Assembly: GCF_003001675.1 (NCBI RefSeq) | Contig: NZ_PVYW01000001.1 | Coordinates: forward strand, 578,029-642,028 | Source of the DNA: Cohnella sp. SGD-V74 | Lineage (GTDB): Bacteria; Bacillota; Bacilli; Paenibacillales; Paenibacillaceae | DNA length: 64,000 nucleotides | Direction: 5' to 3' | Part shown: piece after piece, positions 8,005-16,734 of the stretch | Position numbering within the stretch: position 1 is the stretch's first letter | Layout: every line of letters starts with the position of its first letter | The notes under the pieces: generated by a model | The model's database searches: none | Told to the model about the DNA's origin: nothing | Seen by the model: only the letters and a program-made list of their open reading frames with translations | Program-made: the position numbers and the translations under genes

Positions 8005-9021
8005 TCAGAATTTCCCCTTTCGTTCCTGAAAATGCGTCGGCTTGTTCAGCGTCGCTCCGCCGGCTTTCACCCATTCGGCGACCCAGTCGATCATCTGCAG
8101 CAGCGAGACGCGGGGATAACCGAACCGCTGATGGCACTGCGTCGCGTTGTTCAGCAGCGCGTTGTCAGACTCGGTTCCCGCGAATATCGGCTCCGTCCCG
8201 AGCCGTTTGCCGAACTGCTCCGCGGCCCAGCGGATCGACATCGTCTCCGGCCCCGTCACGTTCAGGAAACGCGCCGGCGCTTCGCAAGCGAGCAGGGAGC
8301 GGATGGCGATCTCGTTGGCGTCCCCCTGCCAGATGACGTTCGCATGTCCCATCGTCAGGTCGATCGGTTTGCCGGCCTGCACCGCCGAAGCGATCTCCAG
8401 CAGTACGCCGTAGCGCAGGTCGATCGCATAATTAAGCCGATAGATGAGCATTTTCGTACGATTAGCTTTGGAGAAATGCTCGAATACACGCTCGCGCCCC
8501 AAGCATGATTGGCCGTATTCCCCGACGGGCGATGGCGATACCGACTCGTCCGCTCCCCCGTAGCCGACCGGCGTGAACGGATAGACGTTGCCCGAGGAGA
8601 AGACGACGATTCGCGAATCGCGGTACTTCTCCGCCACTCTGCCCGGCAAGTACGCGTTCATCGCCCAGGTGAACGATTCGTTGCCCGTCGTGCCGAACTT
8701 GTTGCCGGCCATGTAGATGACGTTCGGAACGTCCGGCAGGCTTTGCAATTGCTCTTCATTCAGCAAATCGCATGCGATCGTCTCGATCCCCTCGGCCTCC
8801 AGCTGCTCCCGCAGCCCCTTCTCCGAGAAACGCGACGCACCGATAACCCGGTTGCCCCTACCTGCCCGCTTGAGCGCGTTCATCAGCAGTCTGGCCAGAC
8901 TCGGCCCCATCTTCCCCCCTACGCCCAACAGCAGAATGTCGCCCTCGATAGCGGCAACGCCTCTGATCAGCGCCTCCGAAGGTTCGGCCAGCTTGGCCTC
9001 CAGTTCTTCGATCGATCTCAT
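8005..9021 (-). CDS. NAD-dependent epimerase/dehydratase family protein
   Basis: A 338-residue extended short-chain dehydrogenase. A Rossmann nucleotide-binding segment near the N terminus contains LLGVGGKMGPSLA. VVFSSGNVYPF follows, and the expected Tyr-x3-Lys reads YGQSCLGRE, so the catalytic lysine appears replaced. Near the C terminus, FLNVTGPE and a bound-sugar region resemble nucleotide-sugar epimerases. I chose ATG 9021, preceded by GGGAAGGGAG, over an in-frame codon at 9114 that lies in AT-rich, promoter-like sequence. It is coupled to the aldolase downstream, suggesting one catabolic unit for an unidentified sugar or sugar acid. Catalytic competence is uncertain. Confidence 0.8.
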   Translation of the reverse strand: MRSIEELEAKLAEPSEALIRGVAAIEGDILLLGVGGKMGPSLARLLMNALKRAGRGNRVIGASRFSEKGLREQLEAEGIETIACDLLNEEQLQSLPDVPNVIYMAGNKFGTTGNESFTWAMNAYLPGRVAEKYRDSRIVVFSSGNVYPFTPVGYGGADESVSPSPVGEYGQSCLGRERVFEHFSKANRTKMLIYRLNYAIDLRYGVLLEIASAVQAGKPIDLTMGHANVIWQGDANEIAIRSLLACEAPARFLNVTGPETMSIRWAAEQFGKRLGTEPIFAGTESDNALLNNATQCHQRFGYPRVSLLQMIDWVAEWVKAGGATLNKPTHFQERKGKF

Positions 9022-9143
9022 TCGTTGTTTCTCCCTTCCCTTGTCGAGATTAAGACCATCATAATCCCCCCTTTTATTAAAAGACAAATCTTTAATTCGT
9101 CTATAAATAAGCAAGGACCGACTCCGGTCCCCATCTGCATGCG

Positions 9144-10499
9144 TTACTTCCAGCCTTCATCCGCCAGGAAGCTCAGCCGAAAAATTTGCCGCGGGCGGCC
9201 TTTCGGAACCTTCTCCACGCCCGAGATCCGCACGAGTCCGTGGTCGATCCACTGCAGCAGGAGCCGATGCGCGGTTCTGACGGTCACGTTCAGCAGGGCG
9301 GCCAGTTCGTGCGCCATATAGTCCGTCCTCCCGGTGCGGGCCGTCTGGGAGAGCAGCTTGCTCAAGTAAGCGGACGTCATGCCCGCGCTCTCGACTCTTC
9401 CGAGCAGCTCCGCGTCCGTAAGCGACAGGTTCTGCTCCAGCGAATCCGCCATCGCCAGCGGGCCGATCAGCGTCTTGTCCTCGCGCACGATAAAGCACGT
9501 ATCCCCGCCCGCTTCCTTCGCTTTGCGCAGCGCGGCTCTCGCATGCGTGCCCGCTTCGTTGGCCGAACGTCCGAACCCGATGCCGATGCTGAGCGACAGT
9601 CCGAACTTCTGGTAAGACTGCTTGCCGAGCGGAATCGTCTTGTAGCCTCCCGTTTCCCGTTCGAAGATGCCCCGCGTCGTGAAAAACAAATATTCGTCCC
9701 CGCCGAGAGGGGTCAGGTAGCCGTCGAGGGATTCCACGTAGTCAAGCAGCATCCGGTGGATGTCCAGCTTGAACTTCTGCACCTCGTGCTCGGTCGAATG
9801 GCCGTGAATCCGCTTCTCGAAGTGATCTGCGTTAAGCAGCCCGACGACGATCTGAGCTTCTTTGCTCTGGCGCGTTTCCGTCGACAGCAGCGCGCGCTCC
9901 AGCGCGACCGTAATGTTCTCGTCGGTCGGGATCACCCATTCGTTCGGAACGCCGAGCTTCGCGAGCGCCCGCGCAACCGACCCTTCGGCGGTCAACGCCC
10001 CGTCGCACGCGCCGGACTCGTACCGCTCCCGGTGGAACGCGATCAGTTCCTCGCGGGTCGGATAAACCGATCCCCCGTAGTGGTCCGCCTCGACTCGGGA
10101 TTCCCCGATCTCCTTCAGAAACTTGCCGACCATCTGCCCCCCGAGCGTGTCGATCGACAGACGCAGCCGCCTGTCCGGTCCCAGCGCGTTCTTCAGTCGG
10201 GCCAGCGCCCGGTAGAAGCCCGTATCGGTGAGCGGCACAGCATGCAGCGCCGTCTTCACGTTCGCCTCCTCCCGGATTCGGCGATAGGGCAGCGGCCCCG
10301 ATACGAGAATCGCCTCCACGCCGTCCGCGATTTCTTCGGCCAGCCGCGGAGCGGCATCCTCTTCTTCGTACGGCCGCGGCACCGGATCGAAGGAAGGGAA
10401 TGCTTTCAGAACCTTCAATATTCGCTTGACCGAATCGTCCGGGCCGATGATGCCGATAGAGATGCCCTTCTTTTTATCCGAACCGTACACGTCATCCAT
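9144..10499 (-). CDS. Transcriptional regulator with GGDEF/GTP-cyclohydrolase-III-like palm domain and winged helix
   Basis: A 451-residue soluble protein. Residues ~10-130 look like an alpha/beta ligand or receiver-like domain (IGIIGPDDSV). Residues ~205-345 form a palm-type cyclase fold with LTPLGGDEYLFF and LSLSIGIGFG, resembling GGDEF domains and GTP cyclohydrolase III. Residues ~375-451 look like a DNA-binding winged helix (ELAALLNVTVRTAHRLL, then KGRPRQIF). I chose ATG 10499 because GGAGGAG lies nine bases upstream; an ATG at 10526 has no such site. It sits upstream of, and in line with, the epimerase-aldolase pair and probably controls it. The ligand is unknown. Confidence 0.7.
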   Translation of the reverse strand: MDDVYGSDKKKGISIGIIGPDDSVKRILKVLKAFPSFDPVPRPYEEEDAAPRLAEEIADGVEAILVSGPLPYRRIREEANVKTALHAVPLTDTGFYRALARLKNALGPDRRLRLSIDTLGGQMVGKFLKEIGESRVEADHYGGSVYPTREELIAFHRERYESGACDGALTAEGSVARALAKLGVPNEWVIPTDENITVALERALLSTETRQSKEAQIVVGLLNADHFEKRIHGHSTEHEVQKFKLDIHRMLLDYVESLDGYLTPLGGDEYLFFTTRGIFERETGGYKTIPLGKQSYQKFGLSLSIGIGFGRSANEAGTHARAALRKAKEAGGDTCFIVREDKTLIGPLAMADSLEQNLSLTDAELLGRVESAGMTSAYLSKLLSQTARTGRTDYMAHELAALLNVTVRTAHRLLLQWIDHGLVRISGVEKVPKGRPRQIFRLSFLADEGWK

Positions 10500-10530
10500 G
10501 GCGACAGCTCCTCCGACTGCGGGCATAATC

Positions 10531-10558
10531 GAAAGAAACCGCCCAAAAGGGCGGTTTC
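10531..10558 (-). terminator. Rho-independent terminator of the pst-phoU operon
   Basis: A perfect 10-bp stem, GAAACCGCCC with GGGCGGTTTC, encloses a 4-nt loop at 10535-10558. On the minus strand it ends in TTTC. It lies 67 bp past the phoU stop codon. Confidence 0.75.
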
Positions 10559-10624
10559 CCGTTTGTCCAACCTATATAGCACAGACTTCATCCGCCTGTC
10601 AATCGCCGCTTGCGGCGGGCGGTC

Positions 10625-11287
10625 CTACTGGTTCAAATCCGGGCGCTTGCCCGTCATCAGATAGACGACGCTCTCGGCGATGTTCGTCGCGTGGTCGGCG
10701 ATCCGCTCGATGTACCGTCCGACGAAGCTGAGCAGCATCGCCTGGCCGACCGTCTTCGGATTCTCGACCATGAGCGAGAACAGCTCGCGGATGATCTGCG
10801 AGTACAGCGCGTCGACCTGGTCGTCGTCCTTGGCGCTCTTATAAGCGAGATCGACGTTCTCGTCGACGTACGATTGCAGCGACTCCTGGATCATCACCGC
10901 GACGATGTCGGCCATGCGCGGCAGATCGAGCAGCGGCTTGATGAGCGGCTGTCCGTCCAGCCGGATGACGACTTTGGCGATATCGACGGCCAGATCGCCC
11001 ATCCGCTCCAGATCGCTCGAAATTTTGAACGCGATCAGAATACGCCGCAAATCCTTGGCGACCGGCTGCTGCGTGGCGATCAGCTTCGCGCCGATCTCGC
11101 TCACCTTCTCTTCCAGCTGGTTCAGCTCGGAGTCGGACTTGACGATCCGCTTGGCGGTGTCCACGTCCACGTTTTTCAACGCGTTCATCGATTCGGTGAG
11201 CGCCGTCTCGGCGCGATTGCCCATCTCGATCAGCAGTTGGGTAATTTCCTCCAAGCCATGATCGAACTCCAGCCTTTTTACCATCAT
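10625..11287 (-). CDS. phoU: Phosphate signalling regulator PhoU
   Basis: A 220-residue all-helical protein with two PhoU repeats, visible as matching stretches near residues 20-100 (SSDLERMGDLAVDIAKV) and 125-205 (RYIERIADHATNIAE). The E/DxxxD metal-binding helices are conserved. PhoU links the Pst transporter state to Pho signalling and restrains phosphate uptake. It is the last gene of the first pst operon and starts 22 bp after pstB. A terminator follows at 10531-10558. Confidence 0.95.
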   Translation of the reverse strand: MMVKRLEFDHGLEEITQLLIEMGNRAETALTESMNALKNVDVDTAKRIVKSDSELNQLEEKVSEIGAKLIATQQPVAKDLRRILIAFKISSDLERMGDLAVDIAKVVIRLDGQPLIKPLLDLPRMADIVAVMIQESLQSYVDENVDLAYKSAKDDDQVDALYSQIIRELFSLMVENPKTVGQAMLLSFVGRYIERIADHATNIAESVVYLMTGKRPDLNQ

Positions 11288-11309
11288 TGCGATCCATCCT
11301 CCCGCAGGT

Positions 11310-12071
11310 TCAACCGAACCGTCCGCTAATATAATCTTCCGTGCGCTGATCCGTCGGATTGGAGAACAAGCGCTCCGTCTCCGAATACTCGACGACTTCC
11401 CCGTTGAGGAAGAACACCGTCTGCTGCGATACCCGGGCCGCCTGATGCATGTTGTGCGTGACCATGACGATCGTGTATCGGTCCTTCAGCTCCTGCGCCA
11501 GCTCCTCGATCTTGAGCGTGGAGATCGGGTCAAGCGCGGAAGTCGCCTCGTCCATGAGCAGAATGTCCGGCTCGACGGCGAGCGCGCGGGCGATGCACAG
11601 CCGCTGCTGCTGACCGCCGGAGATGCTGCCCGCGGAACGCTTCAGATGATCCTTCACTTCGTTCCACAGCGCGGCGGAGCGCAGGCTCGTCTCCACGATC
11701 TCGTCCAGCTTCTTGCGGTCGCTGATGCCGTGCAGGCGCGGTCCGTACGCCACGTTGTCGTAGATCGACTTCGGAAAAGGATTCGGCTGCTGAAACACCA
11801 TTCCGACGCGCTTGCGAAGCGTCTCCACGTCGACGTCCCCGGAGTAGATGTCCGTGCCGGCGATCTCGACTTTGCCTTCGATGCGCGTGCCGGCGATCAT
11901 ATCGTTCATCCGGTTGAACGTGCGGAGCAGCGTCGACTTCCCGCAGCCGGAAGGCCCGATGAACGCGGTGATGGCCTTCTCCGGAATTTCCATGTTGACG
12001 CTCTTGAGAGCGTGAAAATCTCCGTAGTACAAGTTCAAGTCATTGATCTCGATAATGGAGTTCATGGCCAT
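11310..12071 (-). CDS. pstB: Phosphate ABC transporter ATP-binding protein (downstream copy)
   Basis: A 253-residue ABC ATPase. It has Walker [10 protein letters not shown] (~39), Q-loop [12 protein letters not shown], signature SGGQQQR (~150), Walker [13 protein letters not shown] and the PstB-typical switch [13 protein letters not shown]. It energises phosphate uptake through PstC/PstA. It lies 25 bp after a second, similar pstB and 22 bp before phoU. Two tandem pstB genes are also known in Bacillus subtilis. One of the pair could serve the second pst set at 16.7-19.5 kb, which has no ATPase of its own. Confidence 0.95.
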   Translation of the reverse strand: MAMNSIIEINDLNLYYGDFHALKSVNMEIPEKAITAFIGPSGCGKSTLLRTFNRMNDMIAGTRIEGKVEIAGTDIYSGDVDVETLRKRVGMVFQQPNPFPKSIYDNVAYGPRLHGISDRKKLDEIVETSLRSAALWNEVKDHLKRSAGSISGGQQQRLCIARALAVEPDILLMDEATSALDPISTLKIEELAQELKDRYTIVMVTHNMHQAARVSQQTVFFLNGEVVEYSETERLFSNPTDQRTEDYISGRFG

Positions 12072-12096
12072 TCTCCTCTTGTTCTTATGGAATGCT

Positions 12097-12855
12097 TTAT
12101 CCGAACCGCCCCGTGATGTAATCGTTCGTCTCCTGCTTCTGCGGATTCGTGAAAATGTTCGTCGTCAAGTCGTACTCCACCACTTCCCCCGTCAGGAAAA
12201 ACGCCGTCTTATCCGACACGCGCGCCGCCTGATGCATGTTGTGGGTCACGATAACGATGCAGAAATCCCGCTTCAGCTCGGCGATCAGCTCTTCGATCTT
12301 GGACGTCGATACCGGATCGAGCGCCGAGGCCGGCTCATCCATCAAAATAATGTCGGGCTTGACCGCGATCGACCTGGCGATGCACAGCCGCTGCTGCTGT
12401 CCGCCCGACAGCGCGAGCGCGGAGTTGTGCAGACGGTCCTTCGTCTCCTCCCACAGCGCCGCCTTGCGCAGCGACTGCTCGACGATTTCGTCCAGCGCCT
12501 TCTTGTTTTTCGTCCCGTGGTAGCGGGGGCCGAACGCAATGTTCTCGTAGATCGATTTATGAAAAGGATTCGGCCGCTGCCAGACCATGCCGATGCGCTG
12601 GCGAAGCGACACGACGTCCGTGTCCGGGCTGTTGATGTTGCGGTCCCGGATCCAGATTTCCCCCGTGATCTTGCAGTCGGGGATCAAGTCGTTCATCCGG
12701 TTCAAGCTTCGGAGGAATGTCGACTTGCCGCAACCGGAAGGTCCGATGAGCGCCGTCACCTGCTTCGCCTGGAAATCGAGCGATACGTCCTTGACGGCTT
12801 GCTTGTCGGAGTAATAGACGCTTAAGTTTTTGGTGGACATGCCGATGGCAGTCAT
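12097..12855 (-). CDS. pstB: Phosphate ABC transporter ATP-binding protein (upstream copy)
   Basis: A 252-residue ABC ATPase with Walker [10 protein letters not shown] (~36), Q-loop [12 protein letters not shown], signature SGGQQQRLC and Walker [13 protein letters not shown], followed by [13 protein letters not shown]. It follows pstA by 15 bp. It is clearly paralogous to the downstream pstB but differs in Q-loop residues (WQRP versus FQQP) and in the residue before ALD (DEPAS versus DEATS). The two may not be interchangeable. Both end in a similar ITGRFG or ISGRFG tail. Confidence 0.95.
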   Translation of the reverse strand: MTAIGMSTKNLSVYYSDKQAVKDVSLDFQAKQVTALIGPSGCGKSTFLRSLNRMNDLIPDCKITGEIWIRDRNINSPDTDVVSLRQRIGMVWQRPNPFHKSIYENIAFGPRYHGTKNKKALDEIVEQSLRKAALWEETKDRLHNSALALSGGQQQRLCIARSIAVKPDIILMDEPASALDPVSTSKIEELIAELKRDFCIVIVTHNMHQAARVSDKTAFFLTGEVVEYDLTTNIFTNPQKQETNDYITGRFG

Positions 12856-12870
12856 CCGCTTCCCTCCCCT

Positions 12871-13758
12871 TTATTTAATGGCCGTAAACCTGCGGTACAG
12901 GTAGCGTCCGAGCCATCTGGCCGCGAAGTTAAACGCGAGCACGGTAATGACCAGCACGGCGGAAGCTCCTGCGGCGATCTCCTTGGCGTCCGGCGCGAGG
13001 CCTTCGGAATTGATTTTCCAAATATGCACCGCCAGCGTCTCGGCCGGACGGAACGGGTTGAGCGGCGAGAACGGGCTGAACGGATTCCAGTCGCTGAAGT
13101 CGAGGCGCGGCGAGCTCATGCCCGCCGTAAACAGCAGCGCGGCGGCTTCGCCGAACACCCGGCCCGCGGCGAGAATCGTTCCGGTCAGAATGACCGGCAT
13201 CGCGATCGGCAGCATGACCGACGTGATCGTCTTCCATTTCGACAACCCGAGCGCAAGGCTCGCTTCCTTCTGCTCTCTCGGCACGCTTCTGAGCCCCTGC
13301 TCCGTAATCCGCACCATCAGCGGCAGGTTGAACACGGTCAGCGCCAGAGCGCCGGCGAACAGCGAGAATCCGAAGCCGAACAGGTTAACGAGCACGAGCA
13401 GGCCGAACAGGCCGACGATGATGGAAGGCACGGACGACAGCACTTCGACGATCAGGCGAATGCCGTTCGTCACCTTGTTCGCCGGCGCGTATTCGCTCAT
13501 GTAGATGCCGGCGCCGAGTCCGAGCGGGATCGTGATGATCATCGTCAGGAAGAGAAGAAACACAGAGTTGAACAGCTGCGGCCCGATGCCCCCGCCGCGG
13601 CGGATCGTCTCCGGCGCCGACGTCAGGAAGTCGAAGCTGATATGCCCGAGCCCCCGCACGAGAATGTAACCGAGCAGACCGGCCAATACTAGGACGATCA
13701 GACCGGAGACAGCGACGATGACCGAGGTCGCGATTTTGTTGGCCGTTTTGGCGCTCAT
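12871..13758 (-). CDS. pstA: Phosphate ABC transporter permease PstA
   Basis: A 295-residue inner-membrane permease with about six hydrophobic segments. The binding-protein-dependent transport EAA-type loop lies around residues 185-215 (KEASLALGLSKWKTI). The start at 13758 gives MSAKTANK and overlaps the pstC stop by 4 bp (ATGA); the frame extends upstream but without membrane-protein character. IRRGGGIGPQLFNS and LSSVPSIIVGLFG are typical PstA segments. It pairs with PstC as the channel. Confidence 0.94.
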   Translation of the reverse strand: MSAKTANKIATSVIVAVSGLIVLVLAGLLGYILVRGLGHISFDFLTSAPETIRRGGGIGPQLFNSVFLLFLTMIITIPLGLGAGIYMSEYAPANKVTNGIRLIVEVLSSVPSIIVGLFGLLVLVNLFGFGFSLFAGALALTVFNLPLMVRITEQGLRSVPREQKEASLALGLSKWKTITSVMLPIAMPVILTGTILAAGRVFGEAAALLFTAGMSSPRLDFSDWNPFSPFSPLNPFRPAETLAVHIWKINSEGLAPDAKEIAAGASAVLVITVLAFNFAARWLGRYLYRRFTAIK

Positions 13759-14657
13759 ATCTTCGATCTCCTTTCCAGCCAGCGCACGATGAAGACGAAG
13801 ACGAACGTCATCAGCATCAGAATGAGCGCAAGCGACCACAAGGCGTTATTGGCGACGGTGCCCATCGCGGTGTTGCCCATGCTGAGCGTAATCGCGCTCG
13901 TCAAAGTCGACGCCGACTCGAACAGCGAGCGCGGAATATGAGGCGCGTTGCCGATAACCATCTGCACAGCCAGCGCTTCGCCGAACGCGCGGGCGATGCC
14001 GAGCACAATGCCCGTCATCAGAGCGGGAAGCGTCGTCGGCAATACGATGCGGTATATAGTCTGCCAACGCGTGGCGCCCAGCGCGTAAGAGCCTTCCTTA
14101 AGACCCTTGGGCAGCGCGGCCAACGCGTCGGTCGCAATAGTCGTAATCGTAGGTAAAATCATGATCGACAGCACGACGGCTCCGGCCGCGATGCCGACGC
14201 CTTGTCCTGGGAACACGTCGCGGAAAAAAGGAACGATGACGCTTAATCCGACGAAACCGTAGACGACGGACGGAATGCCCGCCAGCAGCTCGATAACCGG
14301 CTGCAAATACTGGCGTCCGAATTTCGGAGCGATTTCCACCATGAACACCGACGCGCAGAAGCCGAGCGGAGCGGCGATCGCGGCGGCGAGCAGCGAGGTG
14401 CTGAACGAGCCGAAAATAAACGGCAAAGCTCCGAACAGCCTCGGCTCTCCTTCGGGAGCCCACTTTAATCCCGTAAGCAGATCAATGACATTGACGCCGT
14501 TAACGAAAAAAGTGCTAAGCCCTTTGGAGGCGACGAAATAGACAAGCGAGAAGATGGTGAGAATAAGAAACGCGATACAGAGCAGCGTATAAACTTTGCC
14601 GACCCATTCTTCCGCAAGATGCGGCTTTGCTTGCTGTCGTTCTAACGGCTGAGCCAT
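13755..14657 (-). CDS. pstC: Phosphate ABC transporter permease PstC
   Basis: A 300-residue permease with about six membrane segments. LLAGIPSVVYGFVGL and LGATRWQTIYRIVLP are family segments, the latter in the cytoplasmic coupling loop that contacts PstB. The ATG at 14657 has AGGGAGA upstream. It follows pstS after 73 bp containing a strong hairpin and overlaps pstA by 4 bp. Confidence 0.95.
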   Translation of the reverse strand: MAQPLERQQAKPHLAEEWVGKVYTLLCIAFLILTIFSLVYFVASKGLSTFFVNGVNVIDLLTGLKWAPEGEPRLFGALPFIFGSFSTSLLAAAIAAPLGFCASVFMVEIAPKFGRQYLQPVIELLAGIPSVVYGFVGLSVIVPFFRDVFPGQGVGIAAGAVVLSIMILPTITTIATDALAALPKGLKEGSYALGATRWQTIYRIVLPTTLPALMTGIVLGIARAFGEALAVQMVIGNAPHIPRSLFESASTLTSAITLSMGNTAMGTVANNALWSLALILMLMTFVFVFIVRWLERRSKI

Positions 14658-14676
14658 AGATCTCTCCCTTTACACA

Positions 14677-14714
14677 GCCGATCAAGAGGCTTATCGGAAC
14701 GCCTCTTGATCGGC
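14677..14714 (-). other. Intercistronic hairpin between pstS and pstC
   Basis: A perfect 14-bp inverted repeat, GCCGATCAAGAGGC at 14677-14690 and its complement at 14701-14714, encloses a 10-nt loop. No T-run follows on the minus strand, so I read it as an attenuator or mRNA-stabilising hairpin that leaves pstS transcript in excess. A comparable hairpin follows pstS2. Confidence 0.65.
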
Positions 14715-14730
14715 TTATGGTATGGAACCT

Positions 14731-15672
14731 TTACTTTGTGATCGTGCCGTTCACATCGCGTTTGATTTCCATTTTGTTGGCCGGAATGTAACCCAGCTCG
14801 ACAACGTCGTTGTTCTGAATTTCGTCGGTCAGCATGAAGTCGAGGAACGCTTTCGCCAGCTCGCTGGGCTCGCCTTTCGTGTACATGTGCTCGTAAGCCC
14901 ATACTGGATAAGTGCCGTTCGCCACGTTCTCTACCGTTGCTTCTACGCCGTCGTATTTCAGTACTTTGATCGATTCGTCGAGGTAGCTCAGTGCCAGGTA
15001 TCCGATCGCTCCCGGAGTTTCGCCGACCAGCTTGCGAACCGTACCGGAGGAATCCTCTTGGATCGAGCCTTGCAGGTCTTCCGACTTCTGGCCGAGCGCG
15101 TAAGTCTCGAACGTAGCGCGGGTACCGGAGCTCGAAGGACGGTTGATGATCTGGATCTTCTGATCTTCGCCGCCGAGGTCTTTCCAGTTCGTTACTTTGC
15201 CTGTGAAAATGTCTACCAGCTGCTGCTTCGTCAAGCTGTCGACGGATACGTTCGGATTAACGACTGCCGCCATGCCGACTACTGCGACTTGGTGATCGAC
15301 CAGTTCAGCCGCTTTGGCCGCATCCAGCTTCTCTTCCGCGAAGACGTCGGAGTTGCCGATGTCGGATTGGCCTTCGGACACTTGCGTCAAGCCCGTGCCG
15401 CTTCCGCCCGCTTGCACTTGGATCGATACGCCTTTGTGAATGTCCATGAACTTCTTCGAAGCTTGCTCGACGAGCGGCAGCAGCGCCGAAGATCCGGTGG
15501 CGAGCAGCGAGCCGGACAGTTCCGCCGCCGGGCTTTCGCTTGCAGGCGCCGAGCTTTCCGGAGCCGAGCTTTCCGGCGACGGGCTTGCACCGCCGCTATT
15601 ATTATTTTGACCGCATGCGGCCAGGACCACCGTCAGCGCCAACACCATCAACATCATTACTGTTTTTTTCAT
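14731..15672 (-). CDS. pstS: Phosphate-binding lipoprotein PstS (system 1)
   Basis: A 313-residue solute-binding lipoprotein. It has a signal peptide with lipobox LAAC (Cys ~21) followed by a Ser/Pro/Glu-rich linker to ~55. The phosphate-binding fold includes ATGSSALLPL, QAGGSGTGLTQV, SDIGNSD and RPSSSGTRATF, the loops that contact phosphate in PstS proteins. I chose ATG 15672, which has GGAAGGGGA upstream, rather than an earlier in-frame codon at 15738 inside the promoter. It is the first gene of pstS-pstC-pstA-pstB-pstB-phoU and has a candidate Pho box upstream. Confidence 0.95.
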   Translation of the reverse strand: MKKTVMMLMVLALTVVLAACGQNNNSGGASPSPESSAPESSAPASESPAAELSGSLLATGSSALLPLVEQASKKFMDIHKGVSIQVQAGGSGTGLTQVSEGQSDIGNSDVFAEEKLDAAKAAELVDHQVAVVGMAAVVNPNVSVDSLTKQQLVDIFTGKVTNWKDLGGEDQKIQIINRPSSSGTRATFETYALGQKSEDLQGSIQEDSSGTVRKLVGETPGAIGYLALSYLDESIKVLKYDGVEATVENVANGTYPVWAYEHMYTKGEPSELAKAFLDFMLTDEIQNNDVVELGYIPANKMEIKRDVNGTITK

Positions 15673-15720
15673 TTCGTATAGTTCCCCTTCCAACTCTTTG
15701 TTTTTTTCTTGACAGTTCAT

Positions 15721-15763
15721 ATTGTAGAAGGCCGGCATTATTGCAATGTTTTCGTTTTGTTAA
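15721..15763 (-). promoter_or_regulatory. Candidate Pho box and promoter of pst operon 1
   Basis: On the minus strand TTAACA (15763-15758), AAAACA (15752-15747) and ATAATG are separated by exactly 5 nt. The last hexamer is followed by 9 nt and then TACAAT (15726-15721) as the -10. This is the direct-repeat layout of PhoP-activated Bacillus promoters. TTAACA-N5-AAAACA recurs at the second pst operon. Confidence 0.7.
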
Positions 15764-15855
15764 CTCGGAGAAAAATATACATACAATTATTCAATGTGAA
15801 TGCTATTATTATAGAAATATTAAATGACAATGACATAAAGTCGGGGGAATCGGTC

Positions 15856-16734
15856 ATGAGTCTATTAAAATTGAAAATTATCGAGCTCGTAGACCGCTAT
15901 AAGCAGGTGACCGCCGTGGCGGATGCGCTGCGCATGAAGCAGCCTACGATCAGCTTCCATATGAAGAAGATGGAGAGCGACTGGGGAGTCAAGCTGTTCG
16001 AGGCGAGATCGGGGCGCATCTATTTGACGACCGCGGGAAAAATGCTGCTGCCGTACGCCAAGCGGATCGTGGCTCTGCATGCGGAAGCCGAGGCGAAGAT
16101 CGGGGAGCTCCGGGACACCGGGCGGAACCTGCTGCGGATCGGCTGCACCGATTGCGCGACGGCGGCGCTGGCCGGAGCGGGATGGCTCACGCGGCTCACG
16201 GCGCTTACGGAAGCGCGCGTTACGATCGTCAAGACGGACGACGACGGTCTGTCGCAGTTGCTCGAAGCCGGCGAGCTCGATCTGGCGATCGGCGGACGGC
16301 AGCCCGTCGATCCGGAGCGGCTGCGCTGCGCGGAGCTTCTCTCCTCTCCCTTGAAGCTGGTGCTGCCGGAAAATCATCCGCTCGCCAGCGTGCGGAGCTC
16401 CGCGCTGGCCGACCGGCTGCACCGCTATCCGTTCGTCGAGCATGCGGAGCGCTCGCTGGCCGAGCTCGTCTCCGCCTGGTTCGCGCGAACGGGCGTCTCC
16501 CGCGTCAACGGCACGTTCGACTCGGCCGAGCTGGTCGTGCAGGCCGTGCGGGACGACATCGGTCTCGCCGTCTTGCCCGAATGCGTCCTTCCCGCTTCCA
16601 TGGCGAAGGCGGTCGCGGCAGAGTTGCCGGACCGCCCGATAAGCTGGACCTTGTATGCGAGTTGGAACGCTCATGAAGGCAACGTCGAGCTTGCCGAACG
16701 AGCTGCGCGCGCGCTTGCCCCGCAACCGGGTTAG
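15856..16734 (+). CDS. LysR-family transcriptional regulator
   Basis: A 292-residue regulator. Residues 1-60 form the LysR winged helix-turn-helix (AVADALRMKQPTISFHMKKME). Residues ~88-285 form a periplasmic-binding-protein-like effector domain beginning LRIGCTDCATAAL. The ATG at 15856 has GGGGGAA upstream. It reads away from pstS1 across 183 bp that also contain the pstS1 Pho box, and its stop overlaps the convergent pstA2 stop by 4 bp. It is thus wedged between two phosphate-uptake operons. LysR control of either operon is a guess from position; the effector is unknown. Confidence 0.9.
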   Translation: MSLLKLKIIELVDRYKQVTAVADALRMKQPTISFHMKKMESDWGVKLFEARSGRIYLTTAGKMLLPYAKRIVALHAEAEAKIGELRDTGRNLLRIGCTDCATAALAGAGWLTRLTALTEARVTIVKTDDDGLSQLLEAGELDLAIGGRQPVDPERLRCAELLSSPLKLVLPENHPLASVRSSALADRLHRYPFVEHAERSLAELVSAWFARTGVSRVNGTFDSAELVVQAVRDDIGLAVLPECVLPASMAKAVAAELPDRPISWTLYASWNAHEGNVELAERAARALAPQPG

